IMG/VR virus record: IMGVR_UViG_3300037193_002967
Location: 1 to 64,000 of that record
DNA length: 64,000 nucleotides
DNA from: a virus
Strand: one strand, 5' to 3'
This document shows positions 9,486 through 16,739 of the stretch, piece after piece; positions within the stretch are counted from its first letter, which is position 1, and each line of letters begins with the position of its first letter. The notes under the pieces are model-generated. The model saw nothing but the letters and a program-made list of their open reading frames with translations, was not told where the DNA came from and did no database searches. A program made the translations under genes and the position numbers.

Positions 9486-9794
9486 ATGAATATTGGAGCA
9501 TCTATTAAAAAACTGAGAGGATATGCTGGTATTTCCCAAGTGGAATTAAGTAAAAAGGCCAAATTAGCCCAAGGTTATTTAAGTAATATAGAGAGGGGGA
9601 TGCAGAATCCTAGTTCTCAAGTTATCAAAAGGATTTCCAAGGTCCTTGATATACCACCAGGTTTGATTGTGGTTATGTCTATTGAAGACGAAGATGTGAA
9701 AATTGGAAAGAAAAGGCTCTTTAAAAAGTTAAAACCTGTGATGGAAGAAATAATTGCAGAAGCATTAATCCTACAATATGGCCGTAAAAATTAA
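9486..9794 (+). CDS. XRE-family transcription regulator
   Basis: A 102-residue protein. Residues 5-60 carry a helix-turn-helix of the Cro/cI (HTH_3) type, with the pattern GISQVELSKKAKLAQGYLS and IERGMQNPSS, followed by a short helical tail. The ATG lies only 6 bp after an ATATTTTATTTTG sequence that resembles a Bacteroidota -7 box, so the transcript may have a very short leader. It overlaps the next gene by 17 bp. It probably controls the lysis genes or a lysogeny decision; no target site is obvious. Confidence 0.85.
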   Translation: MNIGASIKKLRGYAGISQVELSKKAKLAQGYLSNIERGMQNPSSQVIKRISKVLDIPPGLIVVMSIEDEDVKIGKKRLFKKLKPVMEEIIAEALILQYGRKN

Positions 9795-10536
9795 AACAAT
9801 ACCGCCATGGGTATTGATCCTTTTAGGGGCAATTGCTGTCTTATTATTTCTTAAATTCTGTTTTAAAAATGAAAGCATTCCCCCTCCAAATTTGGATGCC
9901 ATTAAAAAGCAACATAACCTTGACAGTATTGAATTTGAAGAAACAAAAAAGAAATGGCAATCAGAAAGGAATGATTTAACTGCCCAAGTACAGGAACTTA
10001 ATATTAAAAATGAATCTACAACTAACCACCTTAACAAAATCCTTTCTGATAATAAGCGGTTGATTGATAAATTTTATTCTAAACCGATCCCAGGTAAAGA
10101 TTCAAGTGGCCAGACAATAGTCCCCAATGAATTTATTGATGATTGCAAGGATTGCTTTACTCAAATAGCTGCTACGAGTGATACAGTTGAAAAATATAAA
10201 TCTGAAGCCGAAGGGTTACGTGTTCTTTATGTAAGCGCTGCTAGTATTGATAGTGCCAGAATTGCAGAATTAGAAAAAGAAAAGCTAAAGCTGAACAAGG
10301 ATTATAATGATATACGTATTGCTGCTGAAGTAAATGCAAAATATTTAGAACCACGTAGAAAATTAAAAGTAGGAATTGCCGGGATGCTTAATAATAAATT
10401 TTTACCTAATGGGATCGGTCCATCTTTTATGTACCAGGATAAAAAAGATAGAAATATTGGATACCGGCCATTATTTGGAAATGGTGAGCCTATGCATATA
10501 ATTGATATATTAGTTCCTTTCAAATGGAGCAAATAA
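9778..10536 (+). CDS. Membrane-anchored coiled-coil protein, spanin candidate
   Basis: A 252-residue protein. One N-terminal membrane segment (about residues 10-27) is followed by a long charged coiled coil (35-100 and 135-185) and a C-terminal beta-rich part of about 60 residues (KLKVGIAGM ... DILVPFKWSK). An inner-membrane anchor plus a periplasmic coiled coil just upstream of an endolysin is the layout of an i-spanin. The beta-rich end is unusual and might contact the outer membrane. The function is inferred from layout only. Confidence 0.45.
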   Translation: MAVKIKTIPPWVLILLGAIAVLLFLKFCFKNESIPPPNLDAIKKQHNLDSIEFEETKKKWQSERNDLTAQVQELNIKNESTTNHLNKILSDNKRLIDKFYSKPIPGKDSSGQTIVPNEFIDDCKDCFTQIAATSDTVEKYKSEAEGLRVLYVSAASIDSARIAELEKEKLKLNKDYNDIRIAAEVNAKYLEPRRKLKVGIAGMLNNKFLPNGIGPSFMYQDKKDRNIGYRPLFGNGEPMHIIDILVPFKWSK

Positions 10537-10552
10537 TTATAAAATTACATTC

Positions 10553-10858
10553 ATGAATAAGCCCAGAAAAGATAACGAGTTAATTAGCGTAATATTAATA
10601 ATTGGCATTTTTACAGCCGTCTTGTTGGCCGTTTATTTTACTTACAGCAATCTTGCTGCCATCCTTGAAGGCTCTTTTTGGTTAGCCGGAATTTGGCTGA
10701 TATTAAATGCAGCAATTATAGCGGGCTGGTATATTGTTATTAAATACTGGCAGGACCCTAATAAGAATCTTTTTAGAGTATTACTTGTAATTGTTCATAT
10801 CCTAACTATTGCACTTACGATGGGCCACCGGGCGGGTTGGCTAGAGCAAGTTAAATAA
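10553..10858 (+). CDS. Small membrane protein, lysis region
   Basis: A 101-residue protein with three hydrophobic segments (residues about 11-30, 35-60 and 75-92). It is the first of two membrane proteins directly before the endolysin and could be a holin or pinholin. Nothing beyond topology and position supports a role. Confidence 0.5.
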   Translation: MNKPRKDNELISVILIIGIFTAVLLAVYFTYSNLAAILEGSFWLAGIWLILNAAIIAGWYIVIKYWQDPNKNLFRVLLVIVHILTIALTMGHRAGWLEQVK

Positions 10859-10862
10859 GTTT

Positions 10863-11318
10863 ATGAATTCGTTTGATATCATTTGTGTCACAATAATTTT
10901 TTGGGGAGCTTGTTTTGGACAAGCAGCCTACCATTCTTTCTTATTGAAGAAAGATATAACCGCCGATCGAAAATGGCATTTGGGTCACGGGTTTGTCTAT
11001 TTTATTTTTTGTGCTATTGTTAGCTATATATACTTTACAGAATTTGGTTGGATCGTTGGCTTGTTGATAATGATCCATGGTATTTTAACCAGGCTGGCGT
11101 TTTTCGACGTTCTTTTAAACGCAATACGAGGCAAATCCTTGTGGTATAATGGACCAATTGATAGAGAACCAGGAAGTCTTATAGACTGGTGGGAGAACGA
11201 TATTTTAAGGGTTGGAGAACCTGGTGGAATAAAAAGAGTCATCAAATTAAAAATTGCTTATTTGGTATTATGGATTCTTTATTTAACTTTTTTATTTATA
11301 AAATATGCAATTAACTGA
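10863..11318 (+). CDS. Membrane protein, lysis region
   Basis: A 151-residue protein with an N-terminal hydrophobic helix, hydrophobic segments near residues 40-60 and 65-80, and a C-terminal helix (about 128-148). The soluble middle carries WYNGPIDREPGSLIDWW. It starts 4 bp after its neighbour's stop and overlaps the endolysin start by 14 bp, which suggests translational coupling to lysis. Its family is not recognised. Confidence 0.5.
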   Translation: MNSFDIICVTIIFWGACFGQAAYHSFLLKKDITADRKWHLGHGFVYFIFCAIVSYIYFTEFGWIVGLLIMIHGILTRLAFFDVLLNAIRGKSLWYNGPIDREPGSLIDWWENDILRVGEPGGIKRVIKLKIAYLVLWILYLTFLFIKYAIN

Positions 11319-11676
11319 AAACTTCGATCTCGAAGAATTTGCTTGCAAAGACGGGACGCCAGTACCTACACACTTAATGGCGAATGTGAGATTATTGGCC
11401 TATAATCTACAAGTATTGCGTGATTATTTAGGGGAACCTGTTCATGTGAATAGCGGATATCGCACACCACCATATAACGCCAAAGTGGGTGGCAAAAAAA
11501 AGAGTCAGCATTTGTTGGCTAAAGCCGCAGATATTACAGTAAAATCAAAAACTCCAAAACAACTATACGCTATCATAGAAAAGCTTATTAGTCAGGGCAA
11601 AATGAAGCAGGGCGGACTAGGTTTATACCCTGGGTTTGTACATTACGACGTAAGACCAGTTAAGGCTCGTTGGTAG
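11305..11676 (+). CDS. Endolysin, M15 D,D-carboxypeptidase/endopeptidase type
   Basis: A 123-residue protein matching the Peptidase_M15_3 family. Motifs are VNSGYRTPPYN (residues 48-58), SQHLLAKAADI (67-77) and HYDVRP (113-118); the expected zinc ligands are H69, D76 and H113. The enzyme would cut peptide cross-links of peptidoglycan. There is no signal peptide, so it depends on a holin for access to the wall. It lies last in a run of membrane proteins, as expected for a lysis cassette. Confidence 0.9.
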   Translation: MQLTENFDLEEFACKDGTPVPTHLMANVRLLAYNLQVLRDYLGEPVHVNSGYRTPPYNAKVGGKKKSQHLLAKAADITVKSKTPKQLYAIIEKLISQGKMKQGGLGLYPGFVHYDVRPVKARW

Positions 11677-11711
11677 TAAAGATATTTGCTTTTTCTTCAT
11701 TTTTAATAGGC

Positions 11712-11739
11712 GTCCATGTATTTCTATACATGGACTTTT
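11712..11739. terminator. Terminator between converging transcripts
   Basis: A perfect 9-bp stem GTCCATGTA / TACATGGAC with a 6-base loop and a short T-run on the plus side. It lies between the endolysin stop and the stop of the converging sigma factor gene and probably serves mainly the plus-strand transcript. Confidence 0.75.
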
Positions 11740-12235
11740 AATTATAAATAAAAACTCGGGCATATTTAAATTGCAATCTCTTTTTGATCCGGTGTACGCG
11801 AACCCGTAGATTATTTTCGTCAATATTTAATAGTGATTGTATCTTTTTAAAACTATATCCATTTAGATATAAGAAAAATATTTCTCGATCTTCATCTGGC
11901 AATTCTGCAATTACAGTATTATATCTAATGGCTTGCTCTAATTTTTCCGCCTCTTCCATACGGTACTCTAAATTATCAAGGAACTCTTCACTAAATGGGA
12001 TATAACGCTTTTGTACCTTCTGTCTTCGAACATGATCTATGCAGGTTCGTTTGCATACGGAAAAGAACCATTGGCTAAATAAGCCCCTACCATTGAACGT
12101 TGGGAAAGAGTGCCACGCCCTTAATAAAATTTCCTGAATGATATCCTCACGGCTCAATTTGTTGGCATAACGATAGCAAGCGTAATGCATGATCTCTTTA
12201 TTGGCCTCAATTCCCGCTATAAATTCAGCTTCCAT
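11738..12235 (-). CDS. Sigma-70 family (ECF-like) RNA polymerase sigma factor
   Basis: A 165-residue protein with region 2 (about residues 20-85, including LSREDIIQEILLRAWHSF and FSQWFFSVCKRTCIDHVRR) and region 4 (about 105-155, LPDEDREIFFLYLNGYSFKKIQSLLNI with a helix-turn-helix). This two-region layout is that of ECF sigma factors. It would redirect host RNA polymerase core to phage promoters, most likely late or middle genes (inference). No anti-sigma gene is recognised nearby. It is the last gene of a minus-strand unit that starts at the promoter near 13250. Confidence 0.85.
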   Translation of the reverse strand: MEAEFIAGIEANKEIMHYACYRYANKLSREDIIQEILLRAWHSFPTFNGRGLFSQWFFSVCKRTCIDHVRRQKVQKRYIPFSEEFLDNLEYRMEEAEKLEQAIRYNTVIAELPDEDREIFFLYLNGYSFKKIQSLLNIDENNLRVRVHRIKKRLQFKYARVFIYN

Positions 12236-12244
12236 ATAATTTAA

Positions 12245-12529
12245 TTAAAAATCGCCAGAGGCCCCTCCTCCACCGGTATCACCACCATCAAAGCCGCCAA
12301 AATCAGAGCTACTTGAATCGTTCGATTCAGGGGAAGATAGAAAATCAATCGAAGAATTTATATACTCTTGTTGAAAAGTAGGTGGCTCAAGGTCAGACGT
12401 TGTATTCTTAGTAAAATTTGTTCTTTCATGTGGCGGCAAACCATAATAAATATGGTCAGAAATAGTTTGCCCGAAATAAAAGCGTATATTTTTTGTTTGG
12501 CTATAAAAAGGGATAATGCACCTATACAT
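12245..12529 (-). CDS. Hypothetical protein with Ser/Gly-rich acidic tail
   Basis: A 94-residue protein placed 9 bp upstream of the sigma factor gene. The first half is mixed and aromatic. The C-terminal 30 residues are Ser/Asp and then Gly-rich (SSSSDFGGFDGGDTGGGGASG), a flexible tail with no known fold. The gene pair order makes a link to sigma activity possible, but nothing in the sequence proves it. Confidence 0.6.
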   Translation of the reverse strand: MYRCIIPFYSQTKNIRFYFGQTISDHIYYGLPPHERTNFTKNTTSDLEPPTFQQEYINSSIDFLSSPESNDSSSSDFGGFDGGDTGGGGASGDF

Positions 12530-12539
12530 GATAGTAATT

Positions 12540-12788
12540 TTATAATTCGTTATTGATTGCAGCCATGAAAAGTATAATGTTTTGTCTTAAAGGACCAAAA
12601 CCGTATAATTTCTGCTTATCAAATTCCCATATATAAGCATCGGATGCCCACCAACCAACAGACTTATGCATATTTTTCAATTCATCTAATTCCTGCTCTG
12701 ATGGCATGAATAAATCTAATAAATCATAACTTATTAAATTATGCGCGGCACACCGACATAGCCCGCTTTCAGGCATCTTACCCGTCAA
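12540..12788 (-). CDS. Hypothetical protein
   Basis: An 82-residue, mostly helical soluble protein with a Trp pair (VGWWASD). It lies in the sigma factor operon between the membrane peptides and the Ser/Gly-rich protein. No family is recognised. Confidence 0.55.
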   Translation of the reverse strand: MTGKMPESGLCRCAAHNLISYDLLDLFMPSEQELDELKNMHKSVGWWASDAYIWEFDKQKLYGFGPLRQNIILFMAAINNEL

Positions 12789-12824
12789 TAAACATGATTC
12801 ATAAAAATCTAAATGCCTACCATT

Positions 12825-12944
12825 TTATCGAATTGTTTCATTAATATAATATGCGTAAGCACCGCCTAGTACTGCCAAGATAACTCCTATAACAATAATT
12901 GTATTAATAATAGTGTTTAAATTTTTTTGTACAAAATGTTTCAT
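12825..12944 (-). CDS. Small single-pass membrane peptide (39 aa)
   Basis: It starts MKHFVQKNLN and has one hydrophobic segment (about residues 11-33, rich in Ile and Val). It is one of three tiny membrane peptides in tandem upstream of the sigma factor. Spacing, direction and shared topology support that it is translated. Confidence 0.5.
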   Translation of the reverse strand: MKHFVQKNLNTIINTIIVIGVILAVLGGAYAYYINETIR

Positions 12945-12962
12945 GATAAACAGTATTTTATT

Positions 12963-13064
12963 TTAAAGTGATAAAGTTGAAAAAAGCCATAAGAAAAACC
13001 AGATCAATAGTACTACAAATGCAAGAAGTACTATAATCACAAATATATTCAGCAGGTTTCTCAT
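12963..13064 (-). CDS. Small single-pass membrane peptide (33 aa)
   Basis: It starts MRNLLNIF; nearly the whole peptide is hydrophobic with two Trp/Phe-rich turns, so it should lie in the inner membrane. It is the middle member of the three tandem peptides. There is no family match from memory. Confidence 0.45.
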   Translation of the reverse strand: MRNLLNIFVIIVLLAFVVLLIWFFLWLFSTLSL

Positions 13065-13127
13065 ATAAAAAATATGCGTTTATACCATGCGCATCCCGGT
13101 ATTAAGAGAGCCCCTATAGTGAACCGT

Positions 13128-13223
13128 TCAGGTGTTAAATGGAAAAGTCAAATAGTCAAGCATAAATACGAATGCAAGAAATAAAATTGCTACAGCGGCG
13201 TGTAAGTACTTTTCGTGTTTCAT
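13128..13223 (-). CDS. Small single-pass membrane peptide (31 aa)
   Basis: It starts MKHEKYLHAA and has one hydrophobic stretch (residues about 10-22). It is the first gene downstream of the promoter at 13245-13274, so it heads the sigma factor transcript. Confidence 0.5.
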   Translation of the reverse strand: MKHEKYLHAAVAILFLAFVFMLDYLTFPFNT

Positions 13224-13244
13224 TGTTTAATTGCTTTTGTGATA

Positions 13245-13274
13245 CAAATATACATCTGTTTAATAATTAAACAA
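13245..13274 (-). promoter_or_regulatory. Promoter with embedded palindromic operator
   Basis: On the minus strand there is TTG (13274-13272), 19 bp, then TATATTTG (13252-13245), an exact fit to the Bacteroidota -33/-7 consensus. The spacer holds a perfect 15-bp palindrome GTTTAAT-A-ATTAAAC (13258-13272), which is well placed for a repressor. An FNR-like sequence TTGAT-CGAA-GTCAA lies upstream at 13312-13325, inside the end of the next gene. It should drive the small membrane peptides and the sigma factor. Confidence 0.7.
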
Positions 13275-13280
13275 GAATTT

Positions 13281-13490
13281 TTATAGCTTTTTTTTCCGCT
13301 CTTTCAATTCCTTGATCGAAGTCAAGTTTTTAACCAAGGTCATGCGTAATTCTGGTACATACCAAGAGTCAATTTGGCCTCGATTGATCCAGTTCCTTAC
13401 CGCTCCTGGCGTTACTTCCAGTTTATTAGCTAAATGCATCTGGCTAACCCACTCAGTAATATCAACTTGTTGTTTCAATTTTTTTGACAT
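13281..13490 (-). CDS. Helix-turn-helix DNA-binding protein
   Basis: A 69-residue basic protein. The ATG at 13490 is preferred over an upstream in-frame start because it begins MSKKLKQQVD and has a short overlap (29 bp) with the upstream gene. Residues 13-40 (WVSQMHLANKLEVTPGAVRN, then WINRGQID) form a helix-turn-helix like those of excisionase or MerR-type proteins that read a helper domain binding site. It sits just upstream of the palindromic promoter at 13245-13274 and is a natural candidate to bind it (inference). Confidence 0.7.
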   Translation of the reverse strand: MSKKLKQQVDITEWVSQMHLANKLEVTPGAVRNWINRGQIDSWYVPELRMTLVKNLTSIKELKERKKKL

Positions 13491-13746
13491 AAGGGTTATC
13501 TTCAAAAGGCATTTTATAGCGAAGAGCCATATATTCAAAATAGAAAGAACAAAAAAGCATTGCTTCTTCTGTACTTTTGCATAAAGCGGCTATTAAAGCG
13601 AATACATCTATTTTTGGGATAGAGGGAATTGACCTTTGGATAACTTCCAGGTCACCAGCAAAAGACTTTAAAGCGGCCACTCTATCTGGTGGGATGCCTA
13701 ATTGGGCTGCAACATCTTTCCCTTCTTTAATTATCGTTATTTTCAT
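13462..13746 (-). CDS. Hypothetical protein
   Basis: A 94-residue protein with a basic N-terminus and a helical core containing Cys and Phe (MLFCSFYFEYMAL). It overlaps the genes on both sides. It belongs to the early minus-strand transcript; its function is unknown. Confidence 0.6.
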   Translation of the reverse strand: MKITIIKEGKDVAAQLGIPPDRVAALKSFAGDLEVIQRSIPSIPKIDVFALIAALCKSTEEAMLFCSFYFEYMALRYKMPFEDNPYVKKIETTS

Positions 13747-14554
13747 TATTTGGTTGATTTAAGACTTTTGCCTGTCTGGTATAGCCTTCTTTTTCAAAGG
13801 CGTCGATCCAGATCAATTTTCGTAATGAATTATTTGGACCATATGGCTGAAATCTAAAGTGTCCCCGAACACCAAAACCCTCGCTTTTAACTAACGTGGT
13901 AAACCATGTGCTATCCAAGATTTCGATATTGCGTTTAGTTTCATTGACATATTTAATACCGATGTGGTGATCTTTTCTGTTGGCCTTAATTAACTTTGTA
14001 TCCAACTCACAATATTTCATGAAAAGGATCATTGTAAATATATCTCCAAATATACTTATTGGCTCTAATCCGGCATCGATAGCCTTTTTACTAGCATAAA
14101 AGCGGGCCCCACTAGCGGGCATTCCGGGCCGTCGCTGTGCGACTAATCCCAATGCCGTTTTATCCTTTTTTGTGTGATTATTGAAAAATAAAATGGTCGC
14201 ATCCATTTCAAATTCATTCTTCTGGCCCCACGTTTCTATACTATAGAAAATCGTATTTGTCTCATGTATATCTGGCTTAAAAATAAAAGTACCAGATTCG
14301 TTTATTGGTTCTGCATCTAAAACTGCACCAAGCTTATGACAACTTTTATCGTAGGCTTCATAAAATGGATGACTGATGTATTGTATTTTTTTACTGAAAC
14401 GAGGCTGAAGGTTAGGCCATTTTGTTATAATAGAATGGGCCAGCATCATTTTTTGATCAGCCGTAGTCTCTCCACCATCATCAATTATCCTAAATGATAA
14501 GTGGTCAATATGATCTAATAAATGTAAAGCGGTATTTTTATAATTGATCTTCAC
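13727..14554 (-). CDS. Hypothetical protein
   Basis: A 275-residue soluble alpha/beta protein. Residues 140-160 read GLVAQRRPGMPASGARFYAS. It overlaps its downstream neighbour by 20 bp and its upstream one by 4 bp, so translation is likely coupled. I do not recognise the family; given its neighbours (DnaA-like protein, recombination genes) a role in DNA metabolism is possible but unproven. Confidence 0.65.
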   Translation of the reverse strand: MKINYKNTALHLLDHIDHLSFRIIDDGGETTADQKMMLAHSIITKWPNLQPRFSKKIQYISHPFYEAYDKSCHKLGAVLDAEPINESGTFIFKPDIHETNTIFYSIETWGQKNEFEMDATILFFNNHTKKDKTALGLVAQRRPGMPASGARFYASKKAIDAGLEPISIFGDIFTMILFMKYCELDTKLIKANRKDHHIGIKYVNETKRNIEILDSTWFTTLVKSEGFGVRGHFRFQPYGPNNSLRKLIWIDAFEKEGYTRQAKVLNQPNNENNDN

Positions 14555-14808
14555 ACTTTCGGCTTAAAATATTTTGATTTATCATATGGAGCATTTTTGA
14601 AATCATTCTCCAAGGTAGCAGCATTTATTTTATCCAGCGCGCTTTGAGTACATTGAATAAAAAGTTCACTTTCTTTTATGCCTTCTTCCGTTAACCTGTC
14701 GGCAGCAATAGCTAAAGCATGGCCTTCTTTACAAAGCTCTAATTGGCCTTGTAGTGCTACCTTGATTGCTGATACTTCTAAGCCTGTTAATGGTTCACTT
14801 TGTTTCAT
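14551..14808 (-). CDS. Hypothetical helical protein
   Basis: An 85-residue helical protein with two Cys residues, overlapping the genes on both sides by 4 bp. No family is recognised. Confidence 0.6.
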   Translation of the reverse strand: MKQSEPLTGLEVSAIKVALQGQLELCKEGHALAIAADRLTEEGIKESELFIQCTQSALDKINAATLENDFKNAPYDKSKYFKPKV

Positions 14809-14999
14809 TTTTTTCTATTTAACTTATAAACATTAAAATATGCGGCCTTGGCTTCATCTTCATTTCCTCCATCGGCAAAGACTTTGAAATATGCATCCAA
14901 AGCCTTGTCTTCAAGGGCTTGATTGCCACCACGATCAGTTTTCTTAAATTTATCCCAATCCGATAATTGATCGGGATGTTCTTTTTCGTCTACTCTCAT
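14805..14999 (-). CDS. Small hypothetical protein
   Basis: A 64-residue charged protein. The start at 14999 (MRVDEKEHPDQ) gives a normal acidic start; an upstream in-frame start would add a stretch that looks out of frame with the DnaA-like gene. It overlaps the DnaA-like gene's 3' end by 50 bp. Confidence 0.55.
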   Translation of the reverse strand: MRVDEKEHPDQLSDWDKFKKTDRGGNQALEDKALDAYFKVFADGGNEDEAKAAYFNVYKLNRKK

Positions 15000-15354
15000 C
15001 TGTATTATTCTTTTTATGTATTTGTTTGGTAGCGGATATCGTCTTGTAGTATTGAGAATTAAGCAGATATTTTTCCCAGAACGGGTAAAATTTTGCATCC
15101 TTATTTAAGATTAAATTTTCTGCAACGTCTCGCGCCACTAAAACTGTAGAATGATCCCGGTTTCCTATAGACTTCCCGATCTCTTTCAATGAATAATTGG
15201 TGAAATAAAAAGCGATATAGGAAAAAATAAAACGGGCAGTTTTAAATTTAAACTTGCGGCTGCTGCTGATAACATTTTCAATAGATAGTTCCAAGGAATT
15301 ACAAACATCATCCAATAATTGAGGAAGAGTAGGAGCTAAGGTGTTCGGTATCAT
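14950..15354 (-). CDS. Stand-alone DnaA domain IV protein
   Basis: A 134-residue protein. Residues about 35-76 carry the DnaA-box binding domain: helix (KTARFIFSYIAFYFTNYS), then LKEIGKSIGNRDHSTVLVA, where the GxRDHSTVL signature is the known DNA-binding motif of DnaA domain IV (family knowledge). The AAA+ and N-terminal domains of DnaA are absent. It may bind DnaA boxes on the phage or host chromosome to direct or block initiation. It is early in the minus-strand operon next to recombination genes. Confidence 0.8.
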   Translation of the reverse strand: MIPNTLAPTLPQLLDDVCNSLELSIENVISSSRKFKFKTARFIFSYIAFYFTNYSLKEIGKSIGNRDHSTVLVARDVAENLILNKDAKFYPFWEKYLLNSQYYKTISATKQIHKKNNTDESRRKRTSRSIIGLG

Positions 15355-15357
15355 AAT

Positions 15358-15489
15358 TTATATTTTTGAGAGTGTAAGAATTCTCAAGGGGATATCCTGA
15401 AAATTAAGATTCTTTGCGGCACTCAAGTCTGCATTAAACATGAATTCGTTGTACTCGCTAAATGAAAATGTGCAATTATCAATAACCAA
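15358..15489 (-). CDS. Possible small protein, start uncertain
   Basis: Between the DnaA-like and nuclease genes lies an open frame ending at 15358. With the TTG at 15489 it encodes 43 residues; with the ATG at 15441 only 27. The frame stays open to about 15517 and reads like real protein (IADSDCN...). A second frame in the same stretch, opened by a TTG, gives a hydrophobic peptide (RILIVIWLLIIAHFH). Only one of these, or neither, is used. Confidence 0.3.
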   Translation of the reverse strand: MVIDNCTFSFSEYNEFMFNADLSAAKNLNFQDIPLRILTLSKI

Positions 15490-15543
15490 ATTACAATCAG
15501 AATCCGCAATGATATTTCGTTTTTACTTTTATGATATTCGTAG

Positions 15544-16134
15544 TTAATCCTCGCATACGCTGCCAAATTTTAAAATTTTTTCAGCCCAGAATTCATTATG
15601 ATCACTCACGGGGATAGAATAAATATGGGCTTTTTTAAGCGGCTTAGAGTAGGCTAAAATATATGCCTCTGTATGTTGCCCAAGCTTTGCATATCCAAAA
15701 AGTTGATCATCATATTTCATGAACTTGATAAGTTCTGGAATGTTCTTTGAGTCCGTGATCTTTAGATCAACTACAATTCGTTTTGGTATCTCCATATCTA
15801 AGCGACCTTTAGCAGGAAGACAAAAGCCATGGTAATGAAATATGCCGCTATAGCTTATCTGAGAATGCATATAAGGTAATATTCCTGAAAAATTAGCCCT
15901 TAAATAAGCTGCAATAGCTTTGGCGGCTGGATATAAGCGATGTGTCATATCAACCCGCTCATTAGATATAATCCCATCTACCAGACTTCCCAGGATAATT
16001 TTATCAGTTACTTCGACATTTTTAGATAACCCAAATGCTTCACTTTTCAAAAAACTAAAACTATATTGAGAAAAGCTCCTGTATTCATTAAAGTCAAGCG
16101 AAGTGAACCGCTGTTGATCAGTACAGGTTATCAT
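15544..16134 (-). CDS. PD-(D/E)XK exonuclease, RecB-like
   Basis: A 196-residue protein with a PD-(D/E)XK core: GRLDM (D113), RIVVDLKIT (D123 and K125), and the later YDDQLFGYAKL with the Q-xxx-Y motif (Q144, Y148) typical of RecB and Cas4-like nucleases. Such phage exonucleases trim DNA ends to give single strands for annealing by RecT. RecT is encoded 2 kb upstream in the same operon (18104-18931), which supports a two-part recombination system. Confidence 0.8.
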   Translation of the reverse strand: MITCTDQQRFTSLDFNEYRSFSQYSFSFLKSEAFGLSKNVEVTDKIILGSLVDGIISNERVDMTHRLYPAAKAIAAYLRANFSGILPYMHSQISYSGIFHYHGFCLPAKGRLDMEIPKRIVVDLKITDSKNIPELIKFMKYDDQLFGYAKLGQHTEAYILAYSKPLKKAHIYSIPVSDHNEFWAEKILKFGSVCED

Positions 16135-16396
16135 CTTCTTTTAAACGGTTCTCCACCTCGTAAAATATGAGACTGGTGGCCATTATTAAATAAGCTTCTT
16201 CTAGTGAATTTTCGGCAAAATCCAATACTTCTATGATAAGATCACCTTTATTAAAGACGCCCCCCAAGGGTGGATTATTAAGAGTGGTGTCAATTTTTTT
16301 TTCAACCAGATCAAGCAATTCCTGTTCGCGTTCCTCAGAAATTCCAAACGCATCTGATAACGAAGAAGAATCTTTTTTAAGTAAGTTTCGTATCAT
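16118..16396 (-). CDS. Small paralogous protein A of the recombination operon
   Basis: A 92-residue acidic, helical protein. It contains LSDAFGISEEREQELLDL, a motif shared with two other proteins encoded nearby (16407-16736 and 17844-18107). It overlaps the nuclease gene by 17 bp. Function unknown; the shared motif and gene order suggest a common role with RecT and the nuclease. Confidence 0.6.
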   Translation of the reverse strand: MIRNLLKKDSSSLSDAFGISEEREQELLDLVEKKIDTTLNNPPLGGVFNKGDLIIEVLDFAENSLEEAYLIMATSLIFYEVENRLKEDDNLY

Positions 16397-16406
16397 ATAG
16401 TACTAT

Positions 16407-16736
16407 TTATGGCAGATTAATGGCAACACCTTGATTTGCTAAGTTTATTAATTTTGATTCTAACTCGAAAATCCGTTTTCCTAAATGAAACAAGACATAT
16501 GCTTCTTCCTGTATCGACTTGCAAATAGAAAGAACCATAGTAATGCATTTAGTTTGAGAAAAATTAAAATCGGTGATACCATTATTAAGTGTAGTAAAAC
16601 AAGATTCAATATAATCTCCCGCTGTCGATATAGCATTAGTGAGCAATTCCTGCCCTCTTTCAGAGGTTAAACCAAAAAATGAAGGAAGATTTGGGGCGCT
16701 TAAAACAAACAATGATTGTAAAGAAATATTTTCCAT
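16407..16736 (-). CDS. Small paralogous protein B of the recombination operon
   Basis: A 109-residue helical protein with LPSFFGLTSERGQELLTNA, the same motif as in proteins A and C. It is longer and has a hydrophobic, Cys-containing middle. It lies 3 bp from the coiled-coil gene. Function unknown. Confidence 0.6.
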   Translation of the reverse strand: MENISLQSLFVLSAPNLPSFFGLTSERGQELLTNAISTAGDYIESCFTTLNNGITDFNFSQTKCITMVLSICKSIQEEAYVLFHLGKRIFELESKLINLANQGVAINLP

Positions 16737-16739
16737 TTT

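Noticed and set aside
13312-13325. FNR-like palindrome as a firm regulatory site
   Set aside because: Its centre is 11 bp off from the others and it lies in coding sequence; kept only as a note within the finding.
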